A stretch of DNA of 64,000 nucleotides, taken from the NCBI GenBank assembly GCA_029706075.1, contig JAINUG010000309.1, positions 170,001-234,000 on the forward strand. Reading direction: 5' to 3'. Both the position numbers and the translations under genes were made by a program. Within the stretch, counting starts at the first letter, position 1. Every line of letters starts with the position of its first letter. The stretch comes from Aldrovandia affinis (Eukaryota > Chordata > Actinopteri > Notacanthiformes > Halosauridae). This document shows, in pieces, positions 23,926 through 35,335 of the stretch. Under the pieces are notes generated by a model, which was not told the DNA's origin, did no database searches, and saw nothing but the letters and a program-made list of their open reading frames with translations.

Positions 23926-24039
23926 ATATATAAAATAAAAATAAATCTGTAGGCCATGTGGAGGTAGGACAACTTATAATTGATGCATGAGACCTGACAA
24001 CTTGTCGAAATTGTAACATTTTGTTTGTTAGAACAAAAG

Positions 24040-25306
24040 CCTGCCCCCACACCGGCCCTTCTGCCCCCACAGACGGCCCTTCTGCCCCCCCCACACCGGC
24101 CCTTCTGCCCCCACACCGGCCCTTCTGCCCCCACACCGGCCCTTCTGCCCCCACACCGGCCCTTCTGCCCCCACACCGGCCCTTCTGCCCCCACACCGGC
24201 CCTTCTGCCCCACAATCGGCCCCTTCTGCCCCCAACAATCGCCCTTCTGCCCCCACACACCGGCCCTTCTGCCCCCACACCGGCCCTTCTGCCCCCACAC
24301 CGGCCCTTCTGCCCCACCGGCTCTTCTGCCCCCACGCCCTTCTGCCCCCACACCGGCCCTTCTGCCCCCACCGACACCGGCCCTTCTGCCCCCCACTGGC
24401 CCTTCTGCCCCCACACCGGCCCTTCTGCCCCCACACTACTCTGCCCCCACACTGGCCCTCTCTGCCCTTCTGCCCCCACACTGGCCCTTCTGCCCCCACA
24501 CCGGCCCTTCTGCCCCCACACACCGGCCCTTCTGCCCCCACACTGGCCCTTCTGCCCCCACACTGGCCCTTCTGCCCCCACACTGGCCCTTCTGCGGCCC
24601 TTCTGCCCCCACACTCCCACACTGGCCCTTCTGCCCCCACACTGGCCCTTCTGCCCCCACACCGGCCCTTCTGCCCCCACACTACTCCCACACTGGCCCT
24701 TCTGCCCCCACACCGGCCCTTCTGCCCCCACACTACTCCCACACTGGCCCTTCTGCCCCCACACCCCCTTCTGCCCCCACACCGACCCTTCTGCCCCCAC
24801 ACTACTCCCACACTGGCCCTTCTGCCCCCACACCGGCCCTTCTGCCCCCACACCGGCCCTTCTGCCCCCGCACCGGCCCTTCTGCCCCCACACTGTCCCT
24901 AATGCCCCCACACCGGCCCTTCTGCCTCCACACCGGCCCTTCTGCCCCACACCGGCCCTTCTGCCCCCACACCGGCCCCTTCTGCCCCCACACCGGCCCT
25001 TCTGCCCCCACACCGGCCCTTCTGCCCCCACACCGACCCTTCTGCCCCCACACCGGCCTTCTGCCCCCACCAGCCCTTCTGCCCCCACACCGGCCCTTCT
25101 GCCCCCACACCGGCCCTTCTGCCCCCACACCGGCCCTTCTGCCCCCACACCGACCCTTCTGCCCCCACACCGGCCCTTCTGCCCCCACACCGGCCCTTCT
25201 GCCCCCACACCGTCCCTTCTGCCCCCGCACCGGCCCTTCTGCCCCACACCGGCCCTTCTGCCCCCGCACCGGCCCTTCTGCCCCACACCGGCCCTTCTGC
25301 CCCCAC
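24040..25306 (+). repeat. 19-bp minisatellite, about 66 copies
   Basis: CCTTCTGCCCCCACACCGG repeats over 1.27 kb with CTGG, CCGA and CTACTCCCACA variants and small deletions. Because 19 is not a multiple of 3 and the unit lacks stops, long frames are open on both strands (567 codons minus, 467 plus); these are not genes. The minus-strand unit contains GGGCAGAAGG, close to the GGGCAGGANG core of hypervariable minisatellites. Confidence 0.95.
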
Positions 25307-26187
25307 AATTAAAATGTGTAAAATGTAATAAAAACATAAACACTAAGCATACAATAAGCAGCTTCTACCCAGGGGTGAGATTAGATGCCTGTTCTACATT
25401 TCCAGAACATGGAGTAAAGAGTGAGTGAATGGAGACTAAACTAACTAGTTGTCATATAAAATGAAAATATTATTTTGATGTGCGCCCCACCAAGAGAAAA
25501 TAGCACCGGCCTCACTGCATACAAACGGAATCTAAACGAGTTCTCAAAGTTGGCACTTGGCAGCGCTGCTAGGACGTTTGCTTGTTGAGATTGAATTAAT
25601 TAACCACAAATTCATTAAACAGAAATCCTGAAACCCAAGTTCAATATTCAATTTAGCCATCGCTTTAACTAACGTAGTTAGCCAGAGTTGCGTGTTAAAA
25701 CAGCACCTAAATTAGCAACCTAATGTTAACGGGCTAGCTACTCACCTGAATGTGTGTTCTCAAGTTCGGGCTTGGTGTCTTACACGCGTTGAGAAACTTC
25801 TGCTTTGTTTGGCACAGAATGCGCTGGAAAGTGTATACTTTCTCATTTTCTTTTCATATAGTTTCATGTATGGCGATAGGTCTGGCCATGGTGGATTAGC
25901 CAAGAGTACCGCTGCACCTTCTCATCAAACTACATCAAACAGCTGCGTTCAAACCGTCACATGACATTTGATATTTTGTGTAAAAACAAAATAAAGAAGA
26001 AATATAATAATAATACTGCTGCTGGGGAGATGCGAACTTTTGTCCCCGCTACTTGACGAAAAATACTTTAACTACTTGAAAGCTATTAGATTTTGGATGT
26101 AATTAAACTACCACACGTTACTGGAAAATGTAGTTAAATGAGTAGTTCTGCTACTTGTAATTCCGCCACTCCCCTGCACTGATAATG
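25307..26187. other. Old transposon-like DNA, no gene
   Basis: TACTTGACGAAAAATACTTT and CTACTTGTAATTCCGCCACT near the right end look like a diverged fish DNA repeat. No coding potential. Confidence 0.4.
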
Positions 26188-26647
26188 AGGGTGTAACGGT
26201 AAAACAAAGATCACGGTTCGGTACGTACCTCGGTACAGCAGGGGGAAATGCAAAACATAAAACTGCTTTTCATTTATTCTGAACTTTGTAAACAGTGGCT
26301 AATTGGCCGTAATTTACTGAACAAAGTACTGAAATGCGGGCGAGAGGGAACTTGGTAGCGGGGCTCAATCACTTTCAGCATGTGTTTAAAACCTGTGTTC
26401 TCCACAACGGAATATGGTCGCAGATCCGCTGCTATAAACACACAGACGGCTTTTTTTTATCGCTTTGGCCCGGTCTGAATTATCAGAGAGGCTGTTTAAA
26501 TGCCATGGGGAGCTGGGTTTGTGAATTAAGTTCCGCACGTGCGTTTGTGGTTAAAGCAAGATTGCATTCGTTCGGTTCACAGCGCGTACCGAACCAAAAG
26601 TCCTGTACCGAACGGTTCGGTACCAATTCGTGTACCGTTACACCCCT
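26188..26647. mobile_element. Nonautonomous DNA element with GGGTGTAACGGT ends
   Basis: GGGTGTAACGGT at the left and ACCGTTACACCC at the right are inverted, and CACGGTTCGGTACGTACC near the left resembles CCGAACGGTTCGGTACC near the right. I recall these ends from common fish hAT-type repeats. No 8-bp duplication is evident. Confidence 0.6.
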
Positions 26648-26650
26648 ACT

Positions 26651-27404
26651 GTGGTTCCGTGTGTCTCAGTAGGTAGAGCGTGGTTCTGTGTGTCTCAGTA
26701 GGTAGAGTGTGGTTCTGTGTGGCTCAGTAGGTAGAGTGTGGTTCTGTGTGTCTCAGTAGGTAGAGCGTGGTTCTGTGTCTCTCAGTAGGTAGAGCGTGGT
26801 TCTGTGTGTCTCAGTAGGTAGAGCGTGGTTCTGTGTGACTCAGTAGGTAGAGCGTGGTTCTGTGTGTCTCAGTAGGTAGAGCGTGGTTCTGTGTGGCTCA
26901 GTAGGTAGAGCGTGGTTCTGTGTGGTTCAGTAGGTAGAGCGTGGTTCTGTGTGGCTCAGTAGGTAGAGCGTGGTTCTGTGTGTCTCAGTAGGTAGAGTGT
27001 GGTTCTGTGTGGCTCAGTAGGTAGAGTGTGGTTCTGTGTGTCTCAGTAGGTAGAGCGTGGTTCTGTGTGTCTCAGTAGGTAGAGCGTGATTCTGTGTGTC
27101 TCAGTAGGTAGAGCGTGGTTCTGTGTGTCTCAGTAGGTAGAGCGTGGTTCTGTGTGGCTCAGTAGGTAGAGCGTGGTTCTGTGTGTCTCAGTAGGTAGAG
27201 CGTGGTTCTGTGTGGCTCAGTAGGTAGAGCGTGGTTCTGTGTGGCTCAGTAGGTAGAGCGTGGTTCTGTGTGGCTCAGTAGGTAGAGCGTGGTTCTGTGT
27301 GGCTCAGTAGGTAGAGCGTGGTTCTGTGTGGCTCAGTAGGTAGAGCGTGGTTCTGTGTGGCTCAGTAGGTAGAGCGTGGTTCTGTGTGGCTCAGTAGGTA
27401 GAGC
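26651..27404 (+). repeat. 26 tandem copies of a 29-bp unit from a SINE head
   Basis: The unit begins GTGGTTCTGTGTGGCTCAG and ends TAGGTAGAGC. Starts fall at 26651 plus multiples of 29 with no indel, giving exactly 26 copies. Variation is limited mainly to the base after TGTGTG (G, T or A) and a few GAGTG/GAGCG changes. The last copy (27376) runs straight into a family D SINE. Every unit holds a polymerase III A-box-like GGCTCAGTAGG or variant, but only the last is followed by a B box. Confidence 0.95.
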
Positions 27405-27535
27405 ATGGCGTTGGCAACGCTTAGGTTGTGGGTTCACTTCCCATTGGGACCACATATGCTGAAAAATGTATGCATTCACTACTGTAAGTCGGTTTGGATA
27501 AAAGCGTCTGCTAAATGGCATATATTATATTATAT
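27376..27535 (+). mobile_element. SINE family D at the end of the 29-bp array
   Basis: GGCTCAGTAGGTAGAGCATG, then GGCGTTGGCAACGC, a degraded B box (GGGTTCACTTCCC) and the 3' core AAGCGTCTGCTAAATGGCAT followed by TATAT repeats. Its first 29 bases are the last unit of the array. Confidence 0.85.
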
Positions 27536-27937
27536 TATATTAGTGATAATACTACACTGTACGTAACACTTTACCTAAAGTGGGTCTTATAAGATCTTAG
27601 ATCAGATAACCAGTTGCTATAAGATGGTTATAATATCTATGCATGCCTATGATCATGCTTATGATGTACTAAGAATCACTTATTAAGGAATTATAAATGA
27701 ATTATGAACCAAACTAAAGTGTTTCTGGGTTTCTTCCCTTCGTGGTGGTGTTGAGTGAATATGTCAGATGAAGAATACCAGCTGGCCCGCGTGTACCCAA
27801 CTAACGGGCCTTGGGATGTAACCACAGAGAATATTATAAACAAATACTGTATATATATATTTGTTGTGCTTGTTATTGAATTTTGTGCAGAAAGAACTAA
27901 GAGCATCCTACAGATTCTCATGAACTAAGGAATAAAG

Positions 27938-27938
<1 letters not shown>

Positions 27939-28014
<76 letters not shown>
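27939..28014 (+). repeat. AC microsatellite
   Basis: Pure AC repeat of about 75 bp. Confidence 0.95.
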
Positions 28015-28019
<5 letters not shown>

Positions 28020-28221
28020 CAAAGTGGTTTCATTAAATATAGCCACAACGATTATGATCCTTGGAATCACACTCTGAACTAAGCTCGACGCCTCCCCCTT
28101 GTGGTCGTTTTTATGAGTTGCAGCAGAATTTAAGAAGGTTGTGAAACGCGGCTCTCTGTGGGTCAGAGTTACGGCGGCCGGCGTGGCGAGTCCGGGGTCT
28201 TTGTCCTTGGCTGTGTTCGAA

Positions 28222-28313
28222 ACCGTTCCCTATTCCCTAAATAGTGCACTATATAGGTGTTGAACAAATTGGCGAACACACGATATAGTGCACTATTTAG
28301 GGACTAGGGAACG
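28222..28313. repeat. Short palindromic MITE (TAGTGCACTAT type)
   Basis: Left arm CGTTCCCTATTCCCTAAATA and right arm TATTTAGGGACTAGGGAACG pair, with TAGTGCACTAT in both arms. It is a known kind of small fish palindrome. Confidence 0.7.
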
Positions 28314-29067
28314 CCTTGTCAGTCGCAGGGTTGTGGTGGCTGTAGTTGAACTAAAAGAGGGTACAATTGGCCACCAAATTGTAAATTTTGCCACAAAATA
28401 AAAGAAACCCCCGGAAATAATAACAAATTAAAAAGCCAAACCTGATCCAACTCCGGAAGAACCGGTTTCGTCAGTTAAAATAAAAGAGTGCCACTAAGGT
28501 CCCGCCCGTCTGGGCAGTGTTGGGGAATTTAACTCAAGAGCGTTACCCTCAGCAATAGGACCGACCCACCTTCACACTCCTGCTCCGATCAGTGTCTCGT
28601 TCACAGTAAGAAACAGCGTGGCTTAAAAACTCGCTCTCATCCCCTCCCACGCCACTCCTGAGCGAGCCCACAGAGTGGAATATAAAGAGAACGGATTTGC
28701 GCATGCGCACGGCGCTAAATCCACCAGGTATCAACCGCAGGCACGCCCACCTTCAGAGAGCGATTTTATCATTTTATGAAAGTTAAATTGCATGCAAGAC
28801 AGGGCAGTACAGACATGAGCTGGGACTGCAGGCAAATGCAGGCAAATATGACGAATAGAAACATACTCCGATATGATGCAAATCTGACCAATTACAACCT
28901 TTAAAATTAAAACATGTTAATGTTACCTTTGCAGAGCAGTTGATTTTTGATTAACGTTAATTTACAGAACTCTACCGCCACCTAGTGGCGCTATAAATAA
29001 AACACGAATGTGCTGGTGCCGCATAAAAGCTGTATAAAATAAACAGCACAGGCAATGATCTTTAGCG

Positions 29068-29069
<2 letters not shown>
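28314..29069. other. Possible promoter-like patch
   Basis: TGCGCATGCGCA at 28,698-28,709 is a perfect NRF1-type palindrome, and CCGCCACCTAGTGGCGC at 28,975-28,991 is CTCF-like. No exon is recognised beside them. Confidence 0.4.
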
Positions 29070-29137
<68 letters not shown>

Positions 29138-29181
29138 ATTGTATGTGTGTGCGTGTGCGTGTGTGTGTGTGCGTGTGTGTG

Positions 29182-29237
<56 letters not shown>

Positions 29238-29247
29238 TGCGTGTGTG

Positions 29248-29285
<38 letters not shown>

Positions 29286-29340
29286 CGAGTGTGTGTGTGT
29301 GAGAGTGTGTGTGTGCGTGTGTGCGTGTGTGTGTGTGTGT

Positions 29341-29404
<64 letters not shown>

Positions 29405-29463
29405 GTGCGTGTGTGCGTGTGTGTGTGTGTGCGTGCGTGTGTGTGTGTGTGCGTGCGTGTGTG
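29070..29463 (+). repeat. GT microsatellite with GTGCGTGT variants
   Basis: About 390 bp of GT repeat with GCGTGCGTG steps, also prone to Z-DNA. Confidence 0.95.
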
Positions 29464-29726
29464 CTACAGCCCTATTGGGAACAACATGTTATTCTGTTAA
29501 AAATGTCGCATTATAAATCAAAGAAATTCGTGCCAAAGAAGTTTTCCCTCCCAGAAAAAAACATTGATGTTCTCAGGAAGTAAAAAGATAAAAGAACATC
29601 AGACAGAGGAAGGAGAGAGAGGTGCACTGGATGGCGACAAAAATATTTTTTTTTAACTTTTTTTTATTTATTTATTTATATTTTCTGTTTATTCCCATTT
29701 TTATCCCAATTATTATTATCATTTTT

Positions 29727-30097
29727 TAAAGATTTTGTTTCAGATTTTCTCCCATTTTCATAACCAATTACACCCTCTCTTTTTCATGTCAATCCCCCCC
29801 CCCTCGTATTGTGAGTTTGCTGCCGTAGTCCTGAGACCGGCAGTGACAAAGGTGATGTACCGCTTCTCCGATCCGGCACTCGCCAAGCCATCGACTGTAA
29901 CTCTGATACACAGAGCCACTCCTATATGCAGCGAGCTCATATTCGGCTTCCCTCCCCCCTCCCTGGGGCGGACAGCCAATTGGCGCCCCCTAGTGGCACT
30001 CCCACCCAGAGCCGACTCTGGCGCGGCCGGTGGAATGGAACCCCGGTCGCAGTGGCCAGCGCCGAACGCTGTAACCGCTAGACCACCCGGGAGGCCG
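29727..30097 (-). mobile_element. SINE family A, full length
   Basis: Minus-strand copy with tail, body and head all present. The B box is seen on the plus strand as GGAATGGAACCCC and the head as GCTAGACCACCCGGGAGG. Its GGCGCCCCCTAGTGGCA is the best CTCF-like match among the family A copies. Confidence 0.8.
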
Positions 30098-30362
30098 GTT
30101 TTTCTCCTTATTTTTAGTTGCCAATTTAGTTGCCAAATTAATGCTGGCAATGATTATGGTGGATATTGCATATATATAATTTCATGGATTTCAGAGGGTA
30201 ACTCAGCACCAGTGTCCCTCACTCCTCCCGACCTTCTGACGCACGGCAGCCATTTTGTGCCCAGAATCCCCCTGAACATCTGGTGAGGTGGGCAAGGAGA
30301 CGTGGCGGATAATCTGGGTGGGACACTGGGGGAACCCAGACGCCTCAAATCAGTTCTCGGGC

Positions 30363-30868
30363 AGTGGTTCCCAAACTCGGTTCTGCAGACCCACTGTGTG
30401 TGCTTGAGGGCTTTTTTAAAATATGTGTGCAAGTTCTGCCATTGTGTTTTCCTCAAACATTTTAACACAGTGCAGGTTTGGCTCGTTGTCATCCGCTCTG
30501 TCATTGAAACTCATTTTACACAAACGGTTTAGTTTCAGTGACCAGGTGACCACACTTTCACCAATGAGGACCCCACTGATTTCACCTGTCAGCCAATAGA
30601 AAACATTTAATCAATTTAAAAGGTTGCCTCTATCTTAAGCAAAATGATAGCATTAGTTGGTCTGACTGATTTAAAGTTCTGGGGTGTGAATATAGGGGAC
30701 ATTTATTGTTCATGGCATGCATAGCTATTTCTGATATGATATAACAAATGAAAAGTGTTTAATTAAGAACACTTAACAGCTCGTTAAAAAGTCAGAGGGT
30801 GCCATTATGGTGGGAATGAACACCAGCACGCCCAGTGGGTCCCCAGGACCGATTTTGAGAACCACAGA
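30363..30868. mobile_element. hAT-like MITE
   Basis: CAGTGGTTCCCAAACTCGG at the left and, reversed, CTGTGGTTCTCAAAATCGG at the right are inverted ends of about 35 bp that include GACCCACTG. CAGTGGTTC ends are typical of hAT Charlie-type elements. There is no transposase. Confidence 0.7.
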
Positions 30869-31179
30869 GTTAGAGGATTTCACATGACCACAGTGTGGTG
30901 TCAAATCTGTAAGACACCACAAACCGTCTGTTATTAAAGGGGTTTGTAATATATCAGAATGTAATATATCAAATGAGGAACCATCAGCTAGCAACATTCA
31001 CAGAAGGAATCCATAAAAATGATCTCTAGACAGACAGATTTAGTTATAGTACATTAGAGAACATTACAAACCCACGAGAATCAAATCACATTTTTATTGA
31101 ATGAAACTCCTCAATAAACCGCAATGACAATAAAGAGAGTCATAATCGCAGCAATAGTCAATAATGCGATGATGACGGT

Positions 31180-31370
31180 AAATGGCGGGCGGTTACTGGG
31201 CGGGTAAATGGCGGGTGGTTACTGGGCGGTTACTGGGCGGGCGGTTACTGGGGGGTAAATGGCGGGCGGTTACTGGGCGGTTACTGGGCGGGCGGTTACT
31301 GGGGGGTAAATGGCGGGCGGTTACTGGGCGGGTACTGGGCGGTTACTGGGCGGGTGATAGAGGCGTTATC
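31180..31370 (+). repeat. GGCGGTTACTGGGC minisatellite
   Basis: GGGCGGTTACTGGGCGG and GGGGGTAAATGGCGGGCGG alternate as a higher-order unit of about 51 bp. Confidence 0.9.
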
Positions 31371-31502
31371 ACGGCGGTGGATGGCTCTGGACGGCCCTCC
31401 CTCCACGTCTGATGTTGTGGAGAGTTAGAGGCGTTATCAGGGCGGTGGATGACTCATTAGTGGATTTACCATCCATGTCAGAGGCCAGGCAGGGAGAGTT
31501 AC

Positions 31503-31690
31503 GTGACCAATCACACGGACCGGAGGAGGAGAGGGGGTGGTGAGATCACACGCACCACTGACCAATCACACGGACCAGAGGAGGAGAGGGGGGGTGGTGA
31601 CCAATCACACGGACCAGAGGAGGAGAGGGGGGGTGGTGACCAATCACACGGACCGGAGGAGGTCTGTGGTGACCAATCACACGGGGAGGG
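31503..31690 (+). repeat. Minisatellite of about 41 bp, GACCAATCACACGGACC
   Basis: GACCAATCACACGGACCAGA followed by GGAGGAGAGGGGG repeats about five times, the outer copies being incomplete. Confidence 0.9.
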
Positions 31691-31894
31691 GGAGGGGGTC
31701 CACCTCTTCAGACTCCACTACCACTGACTCTGTAAATTTTACTAATTGTCATCACCACTGTTTACATGCTTAATACTGCATTTTGTAATATGTATCCATG
31801 TTGATGACTGTCCAAAAAGAATAAAAATAAATCTAACTTTTCCTTCCCAGTGTTACAGGTATGGTATGCAGCTGCCAACAATGATGTCTATTAC

Positions 31895-32092
31895 TGGATG
31901 GGCTCCCCCCCTTTTAGTCTGGTTCCTCCCAAGATTTCTCCCCATCAAGGGAGTTTTTCCTTGCCACTGTTGCTTTTAGGCTTGCTTTTGGGGGTGGGGG
32001 TCTAGGCCTGGGTTCCCTTCTGTTAAGCGTTTTGTGAAAATTCATTTGTGAAAAGCACTACACAAATACATTTGATTTGATTTGATTTGATT
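31895..32092 (+). repeat. Retroposon 3' end with (TTGAT)n tail, unit 1
   Basis: GTCTGGTTCCTCCCAAG, GGGAGTTTTTCCTTGCCACT and AAAAGCACTACACAAATACA lead into TTTGATTTGATTTGA. This is a common fish retroposon terminus. The unit 2 copy is at 33,598-33,790. Confidence 0.65.
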
Positions 32093-32484
32093 TATTACTG
32101 CACTGATCTCTTGCATGAACTATGATTGATCTTATCATGTATTAATGCACATCTTGTAAGTCGCTCTGGATAAATGCCAAAGTGTAATATAATGTCTGTA
32201 CCTTTTGGTTCCTGTCCCTCCGTCTCTGTGTGCGTTTACGGGCCCCGGCAGGGGGACGGCTGCATCTGTCAGCAGCTGCACGCCTCAGCAGGGAGAGCTT
32301 CACCGTTTACTGCATATTTCCCAGAACACCTCACTCCGACACGGTGTTCTGCGTTATCGGTCCTGGTGGGGGGTGCAGGGGATTGTGGGTTTTGTTCGAG
32401 TTCAACCAAGGCCGTGGAGGGGGGAGGGGGGAGGGGGCGATGACACTGTTACTGTTGTTCAAAGCTTTCAAAGTAATCTTTTTA

Positions 32485-32990
32485 AAATGTTGTTTTAGAT
32501 TTTTCCGCTTTTCTCCCCAATTTGCATTGGAAGCCAATTATACCCTCTATTTATTTAGATTAACCCTCCCCCCCACAAACTCACCACCCGTCTCTATGGG
32601 GCAAGCTACTCTCCGAGGCCGGCGATGATCCGCCTCCTTCGAGAGGGAACTCACCCCCTTTCTGGAGACACCCTTACATGCTTCACAGCGAGTTCATGTC
32701 GACCACCCTCCCCCCTCCATCAGGAGCGGTCAGCCAAATGCTGCCACTGATTGGGGCTGAGGGGGGAGGGAAGCCGATATGAGCTCGCTGCGTATAGGAG
32801 TGGCTCTGGAGTACCGGAGTTACAGTCGACGGCTTGGCGAGTCTCAGGTCACTGCCGGTCTCAGGGCTACGGCAGCGAGCTCACAATACGAGGGGGGGGA
32901 TTGGCATGAAAAACAGAGGGTGTAATTGGCTACTAAATTGGGAAAAAATTTGAAAAGATCTGAAACAAAATCTTTAAAAATAAATAAATA
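32485..32990. mobile_element. Chimeric SINE: inverted family B joined to family A
   Basis: The left half is family B read on the minus strand, without its head. At about 32,760 it joins family A in plus orientation without its head (GGGGGGAGGGAAGCCGATAT onward). Both outer ends are therefore SINE tails. The same structure recurs at 34,185-34,625 because the whole segment is duplicated. Confidence 0.75.
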
Positions 32991-34184
32991 AATAGAGTGC
33001 ACAGCACAGGGGTGTTAATGTGTTAATTCTCTCCTTGGGGGACGGAGGGGGAGGGGGGTTGTGGTTCCCTTAGAGCGGCTGGAGACCGAGGCAGCCTGTT
33101 GGACTGGGCTTGTTCGGGATAAAGGTGGTTGTCTACCACTGGTTTGATAAGCTGATTGACAGTCCATTTCTCAGCTCTTTCAAACCTTGATAAGAAAATG
33201 GCCACAGAAACACTCTTTAAAAAAGCTTGAAATACAGTTTTCCTTCCATTTGTACAAATCAAATCTAGCCATTTTAAAATGGACATGTATCTGTAACAAC
33301 TTACATTTTCTCAAATCTAAACCGTGGGCAAGCACCAGCTCCAGAGAAGGAGGAACCAAATGATGCACATACAGTAAAGTCATTCAGAAAATATCGGCTT
33401 GAATGCGTAAACCACTGCGCACCACTGACTCTGTATGTTAACTCATTGTCATCACCACTGGTTTCATGTTTAATACTGCTTTTTGTATTTTGTATTTATG
33501 TTTGATACTAAAAAAGAATAAAAAAAAATTATACTAACCTTTTCCTTCCCTGTGTTACAGGTATGGTATGCAGCTGCCAACAATAATGTCTATTACTGGA
33601 TGGGCTCCCCCCCCTTTAGTCTGGTTCCTCCCAAGGTTTCTCCCCATCAAGGGAGTTTTTCCTTGCCACTGTCGCCTTAGGCTTGCTTTTGTGGGGGTCG
33701 AGGCCTGGGTTCCCCTTCTGTTAAGCGTTTTGTGAAAATTCATTTGTGAAAAGCACTACACAAATACATTTGATTTGATTTGATTTGATGTATCACTGCA
33801 CTGATCTCTTGCGTGCAAACTATGATTGATCTTACCATGTATTAATGCACATCTTGTAAGTCGCTCTGGATAAATGCCAAAGTGTAATATAATGTCTGTA
33901 CCTTTTGGTTCCTGTCCCTCCGTCTCTGTGTGCGTTTACGGGCCTCGGCAGGGGGACGGCTGCAGCTGCCACCCTCAGCAGGGAGAGCTTCACCGTTTAC
34001 TGCATATTTCCCAGAACACCTCACTCCGACACGGTGTTCCGCGTTATCGGTCCTGGTGGGGGGTGCAGGGGATTGTGGGTTTTTGTTCGAGTTCAACCAA
34101 GGCCGTGGGAGGAGGGTGGGAGGGGGCGATGACACTGTTACTGTTGTTCAAAGCTTTCAAAGTAATCTTTTTAAAATGTTGTTT

Positions 34185-34625
34185 TAGATTTTTCCGCTTT
34201 TCTCCCCAATTTGCATTGGAAGCCAATTATACCCTCTATTTATTTAGATTAACCCTCCCCCCCACAAACTCACCGCCCGTCTCTACGGGGCAAGCTACTC
34301 TCCGAGGCCGGCGATGATCCACCTCCTTCGAGAGGGAACTCACCCCCTTTCTGGAGACACCCTTACGTGCTTCACAACGAGTTCATGTCGACCACCCTGA
34401 GGGGGGAGGGAAGCCGATATGAGCTCGCTGCGTATAGGAGTGGCTCTGGAGTACCGGAGTTACAGTCGACGGCCTGGCGAGTCTCAGGTCACTGCTGGTC
34501 TCAGGACTACGGCAGCGAGCTCACAATACGAGGGGGGGGGATTGGCATGAAAAGGAGAGGGTGTAATTGGCTACTAAATTGGGAAAAAATTTGAAAAAAT
34601 CTGAAACAAAATCTTTAAAAATAAA
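34185..34625. mobile_element. Duplicate of the chimeric SINE
   Basis: Same inverted B/A junction as at 32.76 kb, with a deletion of about 60 bp around the junction. It belongs to the second unit of the tandem duplication. Confidence 0.75.
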
Positions 34626-35335
34626 TAAATAAATAGAGTGCACAGCACAGGGGGTGTTAATGTGTTAATTCTCTCCTTGGGGGACGGAGGGGGAGGGGGT
34701 TGTGGTTCCCTTAGAGCGGCTGGAGACCGAGGCAGCCTGTTGGACTGGGCTTGTTCGGGATAAAGGTGGTTGTCTACCACTGGTTTTATAAGCTGATTGG
34801 CAGTCCATTTCTCAGCTCTTTCAAACCTTGATAAGAAAATGGCCACAGAAACACTCTTTAAAAAAGCTTGAAATACAGTTTTCCTTCCATTTGTACAAAT
34901 CAAATCTAGCCATTTTAAAATGGACATGTATCTGTAACAACTTACATTTTCTCAAATCTAAACCGTGGGCAAGCACCAGCTCCAGAGAAGGAGGAACCAA
35001 ATGATGCACATACAGTAAAGTCATTCAGAAAATATCGGCTTGAATGCGTAAACCACTGCGCACCACTGACTCTGTATGTTAACTCATTGTCATCACCACT
35101 GGTTTCATGTTTAATACTGTAGCTCGTATTTTGTATTTATGTTTGATACTAAAAAAAGAAAAAAAAACATTATACTAACCTTTTCCTTCCCTGTGTTACA
35201 GGTACGATGTGCAGCTGCCAACAATAATGTCTATCGCTGTATTACTGCACTGACTATGATTGATCTTACCATGTATTAATGCACATCTTGTAAGTCGCTC
35301 TGGATAAGAGCATCTGCTGAATGCCTAAAATGTAA

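Larger units (their letters stand above)
31717..35335. repeat. Tandem segmental duplication, about 1.7-kb period, two and a fraction copies
   Basis: Unit 1 runs from about 31,717 to 33,416, unit 2 from 33,417 to 35,057, and a short third copy from 35,058 to 35,335. Each starts near CCACTGACTCTGTA. Matching marks are 1,700 bp apart (for example GTAATATAATGTCTGTACC near 32,185 and 33,885). Units 1 and 2 each hold a retroposon tail, a TTATCCAGAGCG-type repeat, a chimeric SINE and unique DNA. The third copy lacks most of the interior. Confidence 0.85.

Noticed and set aside
23640..25343. 567-codon minus-strand frame and 467-codon plus-strand frame
   Set aside because: Both are translations of the 19-bp minisatellite; the unit has no stop in any frame and there is no conserved domain.
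26651..27404. CRISPR-like array with 29-bp repeats
   Set aside because: The repeats are contiguous with no spacers, and the setting is a vertebrate genome.
26651..27535. Cluster of tRNA genes
   Set aside because: Only the 5' part of a tRNA-like sequence repeats; there is no anticodon arm or B box in the units.
32174..34317. Conserved protein suggested by matching frames at 32.2 and 33.9 kb
   Set aside because: The match comes from a recent DNA duplication, and the frames run into SINE sequence.
33023..35024. Minus-strand frames of 67-117 codons repeated in both duplicates
   Set aside because: Similarity reflects duplication; no domain recognised and the frames overlap each other in different phases.
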